Shown here in pieces: positions 1 through 8,791 of a stretch of 64,000 nucleotides of DNA. Both the position numbers and the translations under genes were made by a program. The notes under the pieces were generated by a model, which saw only the letters and a program-made list of their open reading frames with translations, made no database searches and had not been told where the DNA came from. Source of the DNA: Cardiobacteriaceae bacterium (GTDB lineage Bacteria; Pseudomonadota; Gammaproteobacteria; Cardiobacteriales; Cardiobacteriaceae); the NCBI GenBank assembly GCA_030525785.1, contig JAUNEA010000003.1, positions 124,001 through 188,000 of the forward strand. The letters run 5' to 3'. Positions within the stretch are counted from its first letter, which is position 1; each line of letters starts with the position of its first letter.

Positions 1-66
1 TTCTTTACACAAAGCGCTTTGTTACACTGAAACACCAATCTCTCTCTTAACCTTTAGGAGTTTTTT

Positions 67-624
67 ATGGGTATTTTTGTTTTGATTGCTTGTATTCTGA
101 TGCTGGTTATTTTCATTGCTTTGTATAACCGATTGGTTCGTGAACGAAACTTTGTCAAAAATACCTTTTCACAAATCGATGTGCAGCTCACACGCCGCTA
201 TGATTTGATTCCTAATTTGGTCGAGGTTGCCAAAAACTACCTCGAACATGAGCGCGAAACGCTGATCAAAGTCACCGAAGCTCGCAACTCCGCTCTAAGC
301 GCTTTGAAAACCAAGCAACTTGACCAGCTTGCTTCAGCCGATCGACACTTAAACGCTGCACTCACAGGGCTTTTTGGCACCATTGAAAATTACCCTGATT
401 TGAAAGCCAATCAGCAAATGCAAAGTTTGCATGAAGAACTCATCAGCACAGAAGAACGCGTTGCCTTTGCTCGTCAGGCTTATAACGATTCTGTCACTGA
501 TTACAACAATACCCGTGAACAATTCCCCGCCAACTTGGTCGCCAGCTTATTTGGCTTTCAAGAAAGCGCTTTGTTGGAAATTGAGGATTTGAACAAACGC
601 CAAACCGTGCGCGTACAGTTTTAA
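67..624 (+). CDS. lemA: LemA family membrane protein
   Basis: This 185-residue protein has one N-terminal membrane helix (about residues 2-20). It is followed by the family's helical cytoplasmic or periplasmic region with the signature around QLTRRYDLIPNLVEVAK (about residues 40-56). The length is normal for LemA. A good ribosome site (TTAGGAG) lies just before the ATG. LemA proteins are widespread but biochemically poorly understood. They are commonly encoded beside an M48 metalloprotease or TPM-domain protein, as here, where the protease gene starts 21 bases downstream. Family assignment is firm; the cellular role is not known. Confidence 0.9.
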   Translation: MGIFVLIACILMLVIFIALYNRLVRERNFVKNTFSQIDVQLTRRYDLIPNLVEVAKNYLEHERETLIKVTEARNSALSALKTKQLDQLASADRHLNAALTGLFGTIENYPDLKANQQMQSLHEELISTEERVAFARQAYNDSVTDYNNTREQFPANLVASLFGFQESALLEIEDLNKRQTVRVQF

Positions 625-645
625 TCTTTTTAAAACTGCTCCATC

Positions 646-1743
646 ATGCCCAGCGATTTTCGCAAAATCCACGCAAAAGCCGAACGAACCAGTTTATGGC
701 TAACGTTTCTGTTCGGCTTAGGGCTTGTCCTCAGCACAGCGATTTATACGCTCGCTTGCTATCTTTTGTTGCAATTCTTTTTTCACGGCATCTTGGATAG
801 CTTCGCCCCTCGCCATACCCTAAATATCAGCCTAACCTTCGGCGCTCTACTCGCTTTTATCACACTCATCAATTACTTAGATGCCAAGCATGCTTACCGC
901 GAACAGCCTGTTGAAACACTGGCAAAGCGCTTAGGAGCGCAGCCTTTGCGCGTCACCATGTTTAAAGAAGACCAAAAACTACACAATATCGTCACCGAAA
1001 TGGCGATTGCGGCGCGTATTCCAGCCCCTAAAATTTTGGTGGCGCGAGCGGAGGAAAGTATCAATGCGTTTGTGTTGGCAGGGCGAGATGATGAAGTGGC
1101 GCTGGTGGTCAGCTTGGGGGCGCTGAAGTATTTGACTCGCGCTGAGCTACAAGCCCTCATCGCCCACGAATTTGGACATATCATCAATGAAGATGTTTTT
1201 ATCAACAGGCACTTAAGCGCTATTTTGCATGGCTACTACACCGTCAGCAGCTGGCGACATGGTGGGCGTTTAGCTCTTTCCGCTGCCCGTGAAAAAGTCA
1301 TCCACTTCAGCTTGATACAAAACGAAAATGGAGACCCCAATCTCTTAGGCATTGTGCTGGGCTATACAGGCTTTTTGCTTTATCTCTACGGGCGAATTGT
1401 TCAAGCGGCTTATTCACGCTCACGAGAACGCATGGCAGATGCCAGAGCAGTGCAATACACTCGCAATGCAAGCGCTTTGATTGGAACACTCAAAAAATCA
1501 TTGGCTTTACAACATCTTGCCATCAGCCGTTACCACATTGCTCCTGAATATGCTCATGTTTTGTTCCTAAACGATGCCCTCCAAAAAATTCTCGCTACTC
1601 ACCCCTCTACCGAAGAACGCATCCGTGCCTTTGGCGGCGTTATCCTGCCTCATGAATTGCAAACACTCGCCAACAAACTTCAAAGAAATCCTTTCGAACT
1701 CAACACACAACCCGATTTCCCCACAACCTATTGGTACGACTGA
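646..1743 (+). CDS. M48 family membrane zinc metalloprotease (HtpX-like)
   Basis: This 365-residue protein has two N-terminal membrane segments (about 15-45 and 60-80) and the zinc-binding motif HEFGH at residues 174-178. A downstream region (SRSRERMADARAVQYT) supplies the third metal-ligand region typical of M48 proteases, where E/D in ExxxD is expected. It probably degrades or processes membrane proteins, as HtpX does. It follows lemA closely and its stop codon overlaps the start of the next gene (TGATG), so it belongs to one operon with lemA and two PH-domain proteins. M48 membership is clear; the substrate is unknown. Confidence 0.88.
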   Translation: MPSDFRKIHAKAERTSLWLTFLFGLGLVLSTAIYTLACYLLLQFFFHGILDSFAPRHTLNISLTFGALLAFITLINYLDAKHAYREQPVETLAKRLGAQPLRVTMFKEDQKLHNIVTEMAIAARIPAPKILVARAEESINAFVLAGRDDEVALVVSLGALKYLTRAELQALIAHEFGHIINEDVFINRHLSAILHGYYTVSSWRHGGRLALSAAREKVIHFSLIQNENGDPNLLGIVLGYTGFLLYLYGRIVQAAYSRSRERMADARAVQYTRNASALIGTLKKSLALQHLAISRYHIAPEYAHVLFLNDALQKILATHPSTEERIRAFGGVILPHELQTLANKLQRNPFELNTQPDFPTTYWYD

Positions 1744-2243
1744 TGCTCTTCACCCTCCCCTCAGAAACCCGAAACTATTGGCGCATCATCTTTCTACTAA
1801 GCCTCACTCTCCAAAGCGCTTTGTTTCTTGCTATCTACTGGTTTTTGTTTATCTTCCTAGAAAGACTCGACTCCTTAAAACCCTTTTTTTGGACGCTGAT
1901 AAGTGTGGTAATTATCGGAAAAATTTTCAGTTTGATTTACATAGAACTCCGATTCAAACGCACCAACCTCACACTAGGCGATGCCTTTTTGACCTTACGG
2001 CAAGGCGTTTTTTGGCGTAGCGAAACGCTGATTATCCGTAGCCGTTTGCAATACGCTGATATCAAACAATCGCCACTGGAGCGAAAATTCGGCTTAGCTT
2101 CTTTAATCCTTTTCACCGCAGGAACACGTCTCCCCACCTTAATCTTTCCGCCCATGCGAGAAAGTGATGTACGTTCTATTCGTGACCAACTCAGCGGTCA
2201 AATCATGGAAAACAAGCTTGCTGAGCGAGAAGCCCTATCATGA
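1743..2243 (+). CDS. PH domain-containing membrane protein (YdbS-like)
   Basis: About 166 residues. A hydrophobic N-terminal half with two membrane helices is followed by a bacterial PH (bPH2/DUF304) domain, recognisable by the stretch RLQYADIKQSPLERKFGLAS and a following TAGTR turn. A TTG 12 bases upstream is in frame, but the ATG at 1743 overlaps the preceding stop as TGATG, which argues for coupled translation from that ATG. It overlaps the next gene by ATGA. YdbS/YdbT-type pairs are membrane proteins of unclear function, some linked to envelope stress or bacteriocin resistance. The pairing with the next gene is typical. Confidence 0.85.
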   Translation: MLFTLPSETRNYWRIIFLLSLTLQSALFLAIYWFLFIFLERLDSLKPFFWTLISVVIIGKIFSLIYIELRFKRTNLTLGDAFLTLRQGVFWRSETLIIRSRLQYADIKQSPLERKFGLASLILFTAGTRLPTLIFPPMRESDVRSIRDQLSGQIMENKLAEREALS

Positions 2244-3727
2244 ATAATCCACACGCCTCCCAAAGCGCTTTGGTGCCTAAAACCCAAAAACTTCACCCCA
2301 GCTCGCCCTTTTTTGTGTTGGTAAACTTAATCATCAACAATTTATTTCCCTTTGCGATGAGTATCATGATTCAATTTCGCGGGATTCAGGTCAATTCATG
2401 GTTTTTTTGGCTCAGCTTGTTGATTTTGGTAGGCTCAGTCATCGGTTCATTTCTTTATGTGCAATTTTATCGATACCACACAGAAGCTCATCAAATCGTT
2501 ATTCAAAATGGCATTTTTTTCAAACAACAACGCTCGATTCCCCTAAAAAATCTCCACAATATCAATATTAAACAAAATCCTATCCATCGCCTGCTCAAAG
2601 TTGCAGAAATACAGCTCGAATCCGCAGGCTCAGTCACCACATCAGAAGCTTGTTTGCGCGTGGTTTCCTTAAGTGAAGCCGAACAGTTGCAAACTTTATG
2701 GCAACAGCAAAGCGCTTTGACCCAGCCTCATGTTGCCCCACAAAACGCTTTGGCAGAAGAAGAGAATTTATTACCACTCTCTCACAAAGATTTGATTTTG
2801 CTTGGCTTGATAAGAAACGATGGCTTTATGTGGTGGCTGATGATTCTGATATTCTTGCCTGATGAATGGGTTCTTGCTTGGCTGATGAAGCTTGCTTTTG
2901 GGCATTGGCAAGTGGCGACTTTGTGGCTCATCCTACTGGCGTTGGTGGTGGGGAAAGCCTCAACCATTCTGCTCTCTTTCATCACCCACAGCCATTTTTC
3001 CCTAACCCAATCTCGCCATCATCTCACCATCAAACGTGGCTTATTCACCAAAGTCGAATACCACATTCCGCGTGAGAAAATTCAAGCATGGCGTATCAAG
3101 AAAAATCCTTTCCATCAATGGCTTGGACACTCTACCTTACACATCGATAGTGCCATGCAAGGAGGAACAGATCAAGGCAGAATGATGGTTCGCGAAATTA
3201 TACCGTTGTGTCGCGATAAGCAACTCAATCCTCTGCTTGCCAAGCTCACGCCCCCTTCATCGCCCATTCAACTTACCCACAAACCCAGCCTCACTTATAA
3301 GCCTCACCCCAAAATGCCCCAACGGCTTATCCTGCGGGATACCGTCTTGCTTCTCTTACTCTACAGTATGATAGGGCTATGGGGTTGGTTCATGAAAGAT
3401 GCATGGGCTATCAAAGCGCTTTGGTTGTTGCCTGTTGGTGCAGTTAGCTTATGTTATTTAAGGTTCAAGCAATATCAAGCGATGGCATGGCAGTGGGAGC
3501 AAGGCGTATTGCATCATCGACAAGGATTTCTCTGGCGTTCCTATACCTTATTTCCACTTGCCCATCGGCATGCCGTTGTCTATCAACAAAGCGCTTTGGA
3601 CAAACACCATCGCATGGCTCATCTTCTATTGGACAGTATGGGCGCCTCTTCTACCATTGCTCTTACCTACTTGCCCGAACAGCACGCCCAACAAATCTTC
3701 TCCCATCTCAATCCTACGAGGCATTAA
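2240..3727 (+). CDS. PH domain-containing membrane protein (YdbT-like)
   Basis: This 495-residue protein carries repeated bPH2 domains separated by pairs of membrane helices. Signature stretches are QRSIPLKNLHNINIKQNPIHR (first domain, about residues 95-115) and EYHIPREKIQAWRIKKNPFHQ (second, about 273-293). A third degenerate copy lies near the C-terminus. Length and architecture match YdbT. It starts at an ATGA overlap with the YdbS-like gene and forms the end of the lemA operon. Four palindromes lie inside, three read as QSAL and one as KAL. The last 14 bases overlap the converging TetR gene. Function beyond membrane association is unknown. Confidence 0.85.
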   Translation: MNNPHASQSALVPKTQKLHPSSPFFVLVNLIINNLFPFAMSIMIQFRGIQVNSWFFWLSLLILVGSVIGSFLYVQFYRYHTEAHQIVIQNGIFFKQQRSIPLKNLHNINIKQNPIHRLLKVAEIQLESAGSVTTSEACLRVVSLSEAEQLQTLWQQQSALTQPHVAPQNALAEEENLLPLSHKDLILLGLIRNDGFMWWLMILIFLPDEWVLAWLMKLAFGHWQVATLWLILLALVVGKASTILLSFITHSHFSLTQSRHHLTIKRGLFTKVEYHIPREKIQAWRIKKNPFHQWLGHSTLHIDSAMQGGTDQGRMMVREIIPLCRDKQLNPLLAKLTPPSSPIQLTHKPSLTYKPHPKMPQRLILRDTVLLLLLYSMIGLWGWFMKDAWAIKALWLLPVGAVSLCYLRFKQYQAMAWQWEQGVLHHRQGFLWRSYTLFPLAHRHAVVYQQSALDKHHRMAHLLLDSMGASSTIALTYLPEQHAQQIFSHLNPTRH

Positions 3728-4313
3728 ATGATGCCATCGTACGGCGAATAACCAACAACGCCTGTTCTTTGGAAAACTCATGGCAACGTGTGAGATAACA
3801 ACTTACCAATCCATTCATCATCGAACCAATGTGCAAATGAACATAACCAGCATCTAACTGCTGATGAATGGCGCCTTCTAGCTTGCCTTTTTCAACCATC
3901 AAAGCGCTTTGTTGCTGAAAAAGCTCATCATACTCCCTCATAATCTGGCGCACGTCTTCGCTAGAGCCACATTGTTCATGCATAATGCGAAAAAAAGCTT
4001 GTCGGTTGGGATTATCCAAAATATCGGTGAACATGGTGACAAGTGTCTGTTCTAAATTTTTCCACACCTGCTGCTCCGCCAACAAAGCGCTTTGAGCAGC
4101 TTCAAAAATAGGCGCTAAATACAAACATGCTAACGCCTTCAATATCTCTGCTTTATTCATGAAGTGATAATACAAAGCTCCACGCGTAACTTTCGCACGG
4201 CTAGCAATCTGGCTGATAGAGGTTTGAATATAGCCCTGATGCACAAACAACTCCAAAGCGCTTTGGAGTAAATCTTGGCGAGTTTGTTCAGCTTGTTCTT
4301 TGGTTCGGCGCAT
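3714..4313 (-). CDS. TetR/AcrR family repressor of the RND pump
   Basis: About 199 residues. The N-terminal helix-turn-helix (about residues 25-60) contains SISQIASRAKVTRGALYYHF, the classic TetR/AcrR recognition helix, followed by a variable ligand-binding domain. The ATG at 4313 (protein MRRTKEQAEQ) matches AcrR-type N-termini, so an upstream in-frame start is less likely. It is divergent from the RND efflux operon. The 105-bp gap between them holds an inverted repeat very like the E. coli AcrR operator, so it probably represses the pump and itself until an inducer binds. Two palindromes encode QSAL here. Confidence 0.9.
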   Translation of the reverse strand: MRRTKEQAEQTRQDLLQSALELFVHQGYIQTSISQIASRAKVTRGALYYHFMNKAEILKALACLYLAPIFEAAQSALLAEQQVWKNLEQTLVTMFTDILDNPNRQAFFRIMHEQCGSSEDVRQIMREYDELFQQQSALMVEKGKLEGAIHQQLDAGYVHLHIGSMMNGLVSCYLTRCHEFSKEQALLVIRRTMASFNAS

Positions 4314-4366
4314 GGAAAATCTCACAATGAAGTAGAAGATGAGCAAGTTTAACGGTTATTAATCGA

Positions 4367-4388
4367 TACATACATGACTGAATGTATA
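4367..4388. promoter_or_regulatory. AcrR-like operator overlapping a -10 element
   Basis: The sequence TACATACATgactgaATGTATA is an inverted repeat very similar to the known E. coli acrAB operator (TACATACATTTGTGAATGTATGTA). It lies between the divergent TetR and adaptor genes. Its right half runs into TATAAT (4385-4390), a good -10 hexamer for the pump operon, so bound repressor would block RNA polymerase. The similarity is from memory of the E. coli site; binding is inferred. Confidence 0.7.
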
Positions 4389-4427
4389 ATATTGCCCTTC
4401 TATTTTGACTAATCCCATGTGAATACG

Positions 4428-5498
4428 ATGAAACAAAAACTTATGCCCTTAAGCGCTTTGTTGGCTTTTGGCCTCAGCCATGCACAACAAATGCCACAGC
4501 CTACCGTCAGCGTGATGATTGCACAGCCAGAAACTGTCCACATCACACGCAATATGCCAGCTCGCCTTGCTCCCTCACGCGAAGCAGCCATTTATCCGCA
4601 AGTTGGTGGTATTGTGAAAGCTCGTCATTTTAAAGAAGGTAGCAAAGTAGAGGCAGGGCAAGCGTTGTATCAAATTGATGATGCTTTGTATCAAGCTAAT
4701 GTTCAAAGCGCTTTGGCACAACTCGCCCAAGCGCAAGCCAACAAAACCCTTGCTCAATCGAATTTAAATCGCCACAGTCAATTGGTAAAAGAACAAGCTG
4801 TTTCCAAGCAAGTTTATGACCAATCGCAGGCGCAACTGAAAGTGGCTGATGCCAATATTGAAGCAGCAAAAGCTGGCGTAAAATTGGCGGAAATTAATGT
4901 GGCATATGCAAAAGTTAAAGCGCCCATTTCTGGTGTGATTGGTCGGAGTTTGGTGAGCGAAGGAGCATTGGTCAATTCAGGCGTGCAAATGGCAAACATT
5001 CAGCAACTTGACCCTATGACAGTTAATATCTACCAAACCGCCTCTGAAGCAATGGCAATGAACCGCCGTTTACGTGAACAAAGCGCTTTGGAAGTGCCTA
5101 TCACTTTAAGCTTTGAAGATGGGCAAGTTTATCCACATGAAGGCAAATTACTCTTTACGGAACAAACCGTTGAGGCCAGCACAGGCGAAGTTTTGCTCCG
5201 CGCAGAAATTCCAAACCCTGATGGATTGTTGTTGCCCAATCTTTATGTACGCGTTGAAGTTCCACAAGCAACCTACACCAATGCTTTCTTAATTCCACAA
5301 AAAGCTGTAACACGTGGAGCTGTCAATACCGTCAATATTGTTTCTGATGATGGCACAGTAACCCCTCGCGAAGTCAGCATTGCGCAGGCTTACCAAAATC
5401 ATTGGGTTGTAACTGATGGTTTACAAGCTGGGGAACGCGTAGCGCTGGATAGCGTTTCGATGTTGCAAATGGGCATGAAAGTGTTGATTAAGGAATAA
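4428..5498 (+). CDS. RND efflux periplasmic adaptor (AcrA/MexA type)
   Basis: About 356 residues. An N-terminal signal sequence ends near SHAQQ; there is no lipobox cysteine, unlike AcrA, so it is probably a soluble or loosely attached periplasmic protein. The lipoyl halves (GGIVKARHFKEGSKVEAGQ and VKAPISGVIG) flank an Ala/Gln-rich helical hairpin, as in membrane fusion proteins. I chose the ATG at 4428; a GTG nine bases earlier is also possible. It is first in a three-gene operon with permease and outer-membrane factor. It should connect the two and assist export of drugs, bile salts or host peptides. Confidence 0.92.
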   Translation: MKQKLMPLSALLAFGLSHAQQMPQPTVSVMIAQPETVHITRNMPARLAPSREAAIYPQVGGIVKARHFKEGSKVEAGQALYQIDDALYQANVQSALAQLAQAQANKTLAQSNLNRHSQLVKEQAVSKQVYDQSQAQLKVADANIEAAKAGVKLAEINVAYAKVKAPISGVIGRSLVSEGALVNSGVQMANIQQLDPMTVNIYQTASEAMAMNRRLREQSALEVPITLSFEDGQVYPHEGKLLFTEQTVEASTGEVLLRAEIPNPDGLLLPNLYVRVEVPQATYTNAFLIPQKAVTRGAVNTVNIVSDDGTVTPREVSIAQAYQNHWVVTDGLQAGERVALDSVSMLQMGMKVLIKE

Positions 5499-5500
5499 TA

Positions 5501-8500
5501 ATGTCCAAGTTTTTTATTAATCGCCCTGTATTTGCGTGGGTTGTTGCGCTTTTCATCATCTTTTTAGGATTGCTGTCGCTTAACACTTTACCTGTTGAAC
5601 AATATCCCAGTATTGGTGCGCCAACCATCAAAGTAACCACCATCTATCCTGGCGCAAGTGCAAAATTGCATGAAGAGTCTGTTTTATCTGTCATTGAGCG
5701 CGAAATGAACGGCATTGAAGGCTTGGATTATATGAGCGCTTCTGCTGGTGCTAATGGCATGGGTTCATTAACCTTAACGTTTCGCAGTGGTACAGATAAA
5801 GACGTAGCACAAATTAACGTACAAAACCGCTTGCAACAAGCTGAATCTCGCTTGCCTGAGAGCGTAAAACAAAACGGTATCAGCGTTACCCAAACCACTT
5901 CCAACATGCTGATGGTGGTTTCGATTACAGCTAAAGATGGTTCTAATTTTGACTCCATCGCTATGAATGACTATGCCGTTCGTAACCTTGTTCCTGAATT
6001 GCAACGGATTAAAGGCGTAGGCTCTGTACAACAATTTGGCGCTGAAAGCTCCATGCGCATTTGGCTCAACCCTGAGAAATTACGTGGCTATGGCTTGAAT
6101 GCTAGCGATGTTGCCAATGCTATTCGTACACAAAACATGCAAATTGCCTCTGGTGGTATCGGCTCGTTACCAGCACTTGAAGGACAGATGTTTTCAGCAA
6201 CGGTTAATGTCACAGGTCAGCTAAGTACCATTGAAGAATTTGAAAACATTGTTATTTCCAGCTCTATCAATGGCACAACTTTGCGCCTAAAAGACGTTGC
6301 TCGCGTGGAAGTTGGTCAACAAGGCTACGATGCCCAAGCTCGTACCAACGGCAAAGAAAGTATGGCAATGGGTATTCAGCTTTCTACCACAGGTAATGCT
6401 GTTGAAACTGCAAGCTTAGTAAAAAAACGCATGCAAGAACTGGAGGCTTATTTCCCTGAAGGTTTAGAATGGGGCATTCCTTATGACACCTCAACCTTCA
6501 TCAACATCTCGATTAAAAAAGTTATTGCAACCTTGATTGAGGCGATTGTGTTGGTGTTTGTGGTGATGTTCTTGTTCCTACAAAACTTACGCTACACCTT
6601 AATCCCCACCATCGTTGTGCCGATTTCCTTGCTGGGCGCCATCGCGGTCATGACTCCGTTGGGTATGTCTATCAACGTATTAACCATGTTTGCGATGGTG
6701 TTGGTGATCGGGATTGTGGTTGATGATGCAATTGTGGTTGTGGAAAACGTTGAACGCTTGATGATGGAAGACAAACTCACGCCTTATCAAGCCACCATCA
6801 AATCCATGGGGCAAATCTCCTCTGCCATTGTTGGTATTACAGTGGTCAACGTGGTGGTTTTCTTACCTATGGCATTCTTTGATGGGGCAACAGGTGCGAT
6901 TTATCGCCAGTTTGCACTGGTTATGGCTGGCTCTATCACCTTCTCGGGCTTCCTCGCCTTAACTTTAACACCTGCTCTTTGCGCAACTCTGTTAAAACCT
7001 GTGGCTCATCATCACGAACCAAACGGCTTTTTCGGCTGGTTTAACCGCAAGCTTAAATCCATGACCGATAAATACGAACGCACCATTGGCAAAGCGCTTC
7101 ATATTCCTTACACCATGATGGTGATTTATCTGGGCATCTGCTTAGGCGCAGGCTATATTTTCACCAAACTCCCCTCTTCCTTCTTACCTGATGAAGATCA
7201 AGGTTTTGTGATGTCTGTAGTGCAATTACCCGCAGGTGCTTCAGCAGAGCGTACACTTGAAACATTAGATGAAATTACAGAGATTGTTCGCGCCATGCCA
7301 GAAGTACAAAATATGATTGCTATTCAAGGCTTCAGCTTCTTCGGCGCTGGTCAAAACATGGGTATGGCATTCATTAGTTTGAAAGATTGGAGTGAACGCG
7401 AAGGCTTTGGCTCAAGCGCACAAGTGCTATCGCGTAAATTGATGGGCGAATTTTTGGCAAAACTTCGTGGCGCAACAGTCTTTGCTTTAAGCCCTCCTTC
7501 TATTCCTGCTTTGGGTACTTCATCAGGCTTTAAACTGATTCTGCAAGACCGCGCAGGCGCTGGACATGAAGCTCTAACTGCTGCTCGTAATCAGCTCATG
7601 GGCATGATGTTTGCAAAGCCTGAATTGTTCACCGATATCCGCCCTGATGGCTTGGCTGATGCTGCTCAATTGCGCCTCCACATCAACCGTGATGCGGCCT
7701 ATGCTCAAGGCGTCAATATGGCAAGTATTGCGCAGGTTTTAGCAACCAATTTAGGCTCCGCCTATATTAACGATTATCCCAATAAAGGTCGTTTGCAACG
7801 TGTCACCATGCAAGCTGATGCCAATGCTCGTATGCAAGAAGATGATATTCTGGCGCTTAACGTCACCAACCACATGGGGCAAGCTGTTCCTCTCTCAACC
7901 ATTGCCTCTACCAGCTGGGAAATGGGGCCATTACAATCTGAGCGTTACAATGGTTATCCATCATTGGGCTTATCAGGCGCAGCTGCTGCAGGCAAATCCA
8001 CAGGCGAGGCAATGGCAGAAATTGAACAACTCGCCAAAGCGCTTCCTGCAGGCTTTGCTATTGAATGGACAGGCTTATCATTGGAAGAAAAACGCGCAGG
8101 CGACCAGCAGATGTATGTTTACATTGCAACCGTTATTGTTATCTTCCTATGCTTAGCGGCGCTTTATGAGAGTTGGTCTATTCCGTTGGCTGTACTGTTG
8201 GTGGTGCCATTAGGGATTTTGGGTGTAGCGGCTGGTGTTCTCGGACGCAGCACATTCAACTACCAATTGTTGCTCCACTTTGCTGGCGAACAAGTCGCAC
8301 AAATGGCAGAGCGCTTCAGCAACGATATTTACTTCCAAGTCGGCATGATTACCGTGATGGGCTTGAATGCGAAAAACGCCATTCTCATCATTGAATTTGC
8401 TAAAGAACTTCAGGAAAGTGGTATGGAGCGTGTGCAAGCTGCCATACAAGCTGCTAAGCTTCGCTTCCGCCCTATTTTGATGACTTCATTAGCGTTTATT

Positions 8501-8716
8501 TTGGGTGTGGTTCCACTTTACATTGCCACAGGCGCAAGTTCAGCTTCGCAACGTGCTATCGGTACTAGCGTATTCTGGGGCATGACCGTTGGTACCATTT
8601 TAGGCTTAATCTTTATCCCCATTTTCTTCGCAGTTGTACGCCGTATCTTCAAGGGGCAACGTGTATTGGATAAATATGCCCAACCTCTGCCTACTCACCC
8701 TGAAGTCACTCACTAA
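5501..8716 (+). CDS. RND multidrug efflux permease (AcrB/MexB type)
   Basis: This 1071-residue inner-membrane pump has the HAE1-family architecture: MSKFFINRPVFAWV at the N-terminus, a first periplasmic loop, a helix bundle including VLVIGIVVDDAIVVVENVER (TM4 with the proton-relay Asp pair), a second large loop and a second helix bundle. Length is slightly over the usual 1030-1050. It uses proton import to drive drug export through the adaptor and outer-membrane factor encoded on each side. The gene contains no perfect palindrome, only two near copies (about 7090 and 8036), unusual for a host gene this long. Substrate specificity cannot be read from sequence. Confidence 0.95.
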   Translation: MSKFFINRPVFAWVVALFIIFLGLLSLNTLPVEQYPSIGAPTIKVTTIYPGASAKLHEESVLSVIEREMNGIEGLDYMSASAGANGMGSLTLTFRSGTDKDVAQINVQNRLQQAESRLPESVKQNGISVTQTTSNMLMVVSITAKDGSNFDSIAMNDYAVRNLVPELQRIKGVGSVQQFGAESSMRIWLNPEKLRGYGLNASDVANAIRTQNMQIASGGIGSLPALEGQMFSATVNVTGQLSTIEEFENIVISSSINGTTLRLKDVARVEVGQQGYDAQARTNGKESMAMGIQLSTTGNAVETASLVKKRMQELEAYFPEGLEWGIPYDTSTFINISIKKVIATLIEAIVLVFVVMFLFLQNLRYTLIPTIVVPISLLGAIAVMTPLGMSINVLTMFAMVLVIGIVVDDAIVVVENVERLMMEDKLTPYQATIKSMGQISSAIVGITVVNVVVFLPMAFFDGATGAIYRQFALVMAGSITFSGFLALTLTPALCATLLKPVAHHHEPNGFFGWFNRKLKSMTDKYERTIGKALHIPYTMMVIYLGICLGAGYIFTKLPSSFLPDEDQGFVMSVVQLPAGASAERTLETLDEITEIVRAMPEVQNMIAIQGFSFFGAGQNMGMAFISLKDWSEREGFGSSAQVLSRKLMGEFLAKLRGATVFALSPPSIPALGTSSGFKLILQDRAGAGHEALTAARNQLMGMMFAKPELFTDIRPDGLADAAQLRLHINRDAAYAQGVNMASIAQVLATNLGSAYINDYPNKGRLQRVTMQADANARMQEDDILALNVTNHMGQAVPLSTIASTSWEMGPLQSERYNGYPSLGLSGAAAAGKSTGEAMAEIEQLAKALPAGFAIEWTGLSLEEKRAGDQQMYVYIATVIVIFLCLAALYESWSIPLAVLLVVPLGILGVAAGVLGRSTFNYQLLLHFAGEQVAQMAERFSNDIYFQVGMITVMGLNAKNAILIIEFAKELQESGMERVQAAIQAAKLRFRPILMTSLAFILGVVPLYIATGASSASQRAIGTSVFWGMTVGTILGLIFIPIFFAVVRRIFKGQRVLDKYAQPLPTHPEVTH

Positions 8717-8726
8717 TCCTCAACCC

Positions 8727-8768
8727 CAAAGCGCTTTGTGTGCCTATAATCCTCACCAAAGCGCTTTG
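8727..8768. repeat. Paired CAAAGCGCTTTG palindromes upstream of the OMF gene
   Basis: Two exact copies of the palindrome (8727-8738 and 8757-8768) lie 30 bases apart centre to centre, in the 75-bp gap between the permease stop and the outer-membrane factor start. The second is about 24 bases before the start codon, close to the ribosome site AAGGAAC. They could fold as hairpins in the mRNA. Confidence 0.9.
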
Positions 8769-8791
8769 GCGCATTTTTTAAGGAACGATTT

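Noticed and set aside
1574-2020. Open frame of 148 codons overlapping the M48 and PH-domain genes
   Set aside because: Shadow of two well-supported genes; the translation has no protein-like features.
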